From Vibrio sp. BS-M-Sm-2 (GTDB lineage Bacteria > Pseudomonadota > Gammaproteobacteria > Enterobacterales > Vibrionaceae), in assembly GCF_041504345.1 (NCBI RefSeq), contig NZ_CP167894.1, forward strand, positions 2,046,001-2,110,000: DNA of 64,000 nt, given 5' to 3'. The translations under genes and the position numbers were made by a program. Position 1 is the stretch's first letter. Each line of letters begins with the position of its first letter. Below, one piece after another: positions 62,950 through 64,000 of this stretch. The notes beneath the pieces were generated by a model. It worked only from the letters and a program-made list of their open reading frames with translations, did no database searches and was not told the origin of the DNA.

Positions 62950-63875
62950 CAGTAACCTTTATCAAAATCGATGACATGATTAAGTGTAAAACCATCTCGC
63001 CACTGTTTGTAATTCTCTGCGAAGATCTCTACCACCTGTCTTGGCTCACTGAGTGCAGCAATGTGTGGCGTAATCGTCACTTGCGGTAGTTTCCAGAAAG
63101 GGTGTTCCTGAGAGAGGGGCTCACTTTCAAATACATCTAAAAATGCGTGTTCTACCCATCTGTTTTTTATGGCGAGCAGCAAGGACTTATTGTCTAGGCA
63201 TTCACCTCTACCGACATTGAACAGCAGCACATTCGAGCAGTAACCTAAGGTCGTTTGATTGAGTAATTGATAGGTTTCAGGCGTTGATGGCAAAGTATTC
63301 ACCACAATATCGGCCTGCTTAAGGGCAGCCTCTATCTCATTGATGTGGAAAGTCTCTTTAAAGGCTTCTTGTTTGGATGGGATACCCGTACGGTTGACAC
63401 CTATGGTATGAATACCAAAAGCCGCCGCGGTTTTTGCCAAATGACTGCCAATTGACCCTGTTCCTAAAATCACCATAGTTTTGTCAGTTAAGCTAGTATA
63501 AAGCTGTGGCTGCCAGTTTCGTTGTTGTTGATGCTGGTGGTAATGAGGGAAGTGTCTACAGTGACTGATTGTGTAACCCAACACGTATTCTGCGATAGCC
63601 GGGCCAAAGATGCCTTTGACGTTGGTTAGCGTATAGTCCTGACGCAGATCTGGCTGCGTGAGTTTATTGATTCCAGCATAGGTACTCTGTACCCAGTCTA
63701 GCTCTTTAAACTCGCCGAGGCGTTCTGCGATTAGAGGCGGTGATGCCAAGACAATCTGTGCTGATTTGGGGTTTCGAGTGATTTCTAGGTCGGGTAAATC
63801 CTGTTTTAGAATCAGTTGCGTATAGGTATCGTCATGCTCAGTAAGAATATAGAGCTTATTCGTAAAATTGTTCAT
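62949..63875 (-). CDS. D-isomer-specific 2-hydroxyacid dehydrogenase
   Basis: About 308 residues. The Rossmann motif GTGSIG is at 138-143, and the catalytic triad fits Arg223 in NVGRGE, Glu252 in ESEPL and His271 in TPHIAALS. Relatives reduce glyoxylate or hydroxypyruvate, or oxidise D-2-hydroxyacids; the substrate cannot be fixed here. ATG 63875 (MNNFTNKLYILTEHDD) follows AAGG; the in-frame sequence before it, to 63932, is probably not coding. Divergent from yjaG with 70 bases between starts. Confidence 0.85.
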   Translation of the reverse strand: MNNFTNKLYILTEHDDTYTQLILKQDLPDLEITRNPKSAQIVLASPPLIAERLGEFKELDWVQSTYAGINKLTQPDLRQDYTLTNVKGIFGPAIAEYVLGYTISHCRHFPHYHQHQQQRNWQPQLYTSLTDKTMVILGTGSIGSHLAKTAAAFGIHTIGVNRTGIPSKQEAFKETFHINEIEAALKQADIVVNTLPSTPETYQLLNQTTLGYCSNVLLFNVGRGECLDNKSLLLAIKNRWVEHAFLDVFESEPLSQEHPFWKLPQVTITPHIAALSEPRQVVEIFAENYKQWRDGFTLNHVIDFDKGY

Positions 63876-63945
63876 CGGCTTACCTTTTCCCCCAGGGTTT
63901 ATCAAGTACACTTTCGCTGTCTTTTTCTGCAATTATTGAGTGACT

Positions 63946-64000
63946 ATGCTTCAGAATCCACTGCAGGTTCGTCTTGAAAAGTTAGAACCTTGGCAACAAA
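63946..64000 (+). CDS. yjaG: YjaG family (DUF416) protein, N-terminal end (partial)
   Basis: Only 18 codons are inside the window: MLQNPLQVRLEKLEPWQQ, which matches the start of E. coli YjaG (MLQNPIHLRLERLESWQ). Function unknown. The E. coli order hemE-nfi-yjaG is kept except that nfi is replaced by the glycosylase-family and dehydrogenase genes on the other strand. Confidence 0.75.
   Translation, partial: MLQNPLQVRLEKLEPWQQ

Overview
The window is chromosomal DNA of a gammaproteobacterium, almost certainly a Vibrio. The evidence is the 16S/23S sequence character, protein sequences very close to Vibrio housekeeping proteins (RpoH, FtsE, RpoB/RpoC) and about 44% GC codon use. The 16S and proteins look closest to the Splendidus-type vibrios, but I cannot fix the species without a search. 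Gene order follows, with few interruptions, two blocks familiar from Escherichia coli: ftsY-ftsE-ftsX-rpoH, and the long ubiC ... hemE-yjaG region.

Layout. 1-4.6 kb: end of ftsY, ftsEX (division ABC system), rpoH (heat-shock sigma factor), then glpE and glpG. Between rpoH and glpE lies a strip rich in DnaA boxes and GATC sites. 4.6-6.6 kb: a FliL-like secreted protein, then ubiC-ubiA (ubiquinone). 6.67-8.11 kb: a complete IS4-group insertion sequence with an 11-bp target duplication, sitting inside the former shared terminator of ubiA and plsB. 8.2-14.3 kb: plsB (minus) facing away from dgkA, then lexA with two SOS boxes, a Fur-box-preceded methyltransferase and a DinF-type MATE exporter. 14.5-18.5 kb: sthA (minus), fabR-yijD (plus), trmA (minus). 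18.6-22.7 kb: a cobalamin riboswitch driving btuB, a PP-loop DUF71-type gene probably linked to B12 salvage, murI, and a small membrane-anchored RRM protein.

22.7-39.8 kb: three tandem rRNA operons (period about 5.4 kb) where E. coli has one. The first two spacers carry no tRNA; the third carries tRNA-Glu-Lys-Val, and tRNA-Asp follows its 5S before the only clear intrinsic terminator of the whole array. 40-45 kb: pssA and a GNAT acetyltransferase (minus), murB-birA (plus), coaA (minus). 45.1-59.1 kb: the translation/transcription core: tRNA-Thr-Tyr-Gly-Thr-tufB, secE-nusG, rplK-rplA, rplJ-rplL-rpoB-rpoC. 59.4-64 kb: rsd (minus), nudC, hemE, then a uracil-DNA-glycosylase-family gene and a 2-hydroxyacid dehydrogenase (minus), and the start of a yjaG (DUF416) gene cut by the window edge.

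How it fits together. Most of the window is ordinary core genome for growth: ribosome and RNA polymerase synthesis, envelope lipid synthesis (plsB, dgkA, pssA, fabR), cell wall precursors (murI, murB) and cofactors (ubiquinone, biotin control, CoA, haem, B12). I find no phage, CRISPR array, integron or defence island. The best candidates for something undescribed are small: a possible Hfq-type sRNA on the minus strand between nudC and hemE, the DnaA-box/GATC cluster downstream of rpoH, a 24-bp hairpin-like repeat found at two distant sites, the terminator swap caused by the IS, and sequence differences among the three rRNA operons.
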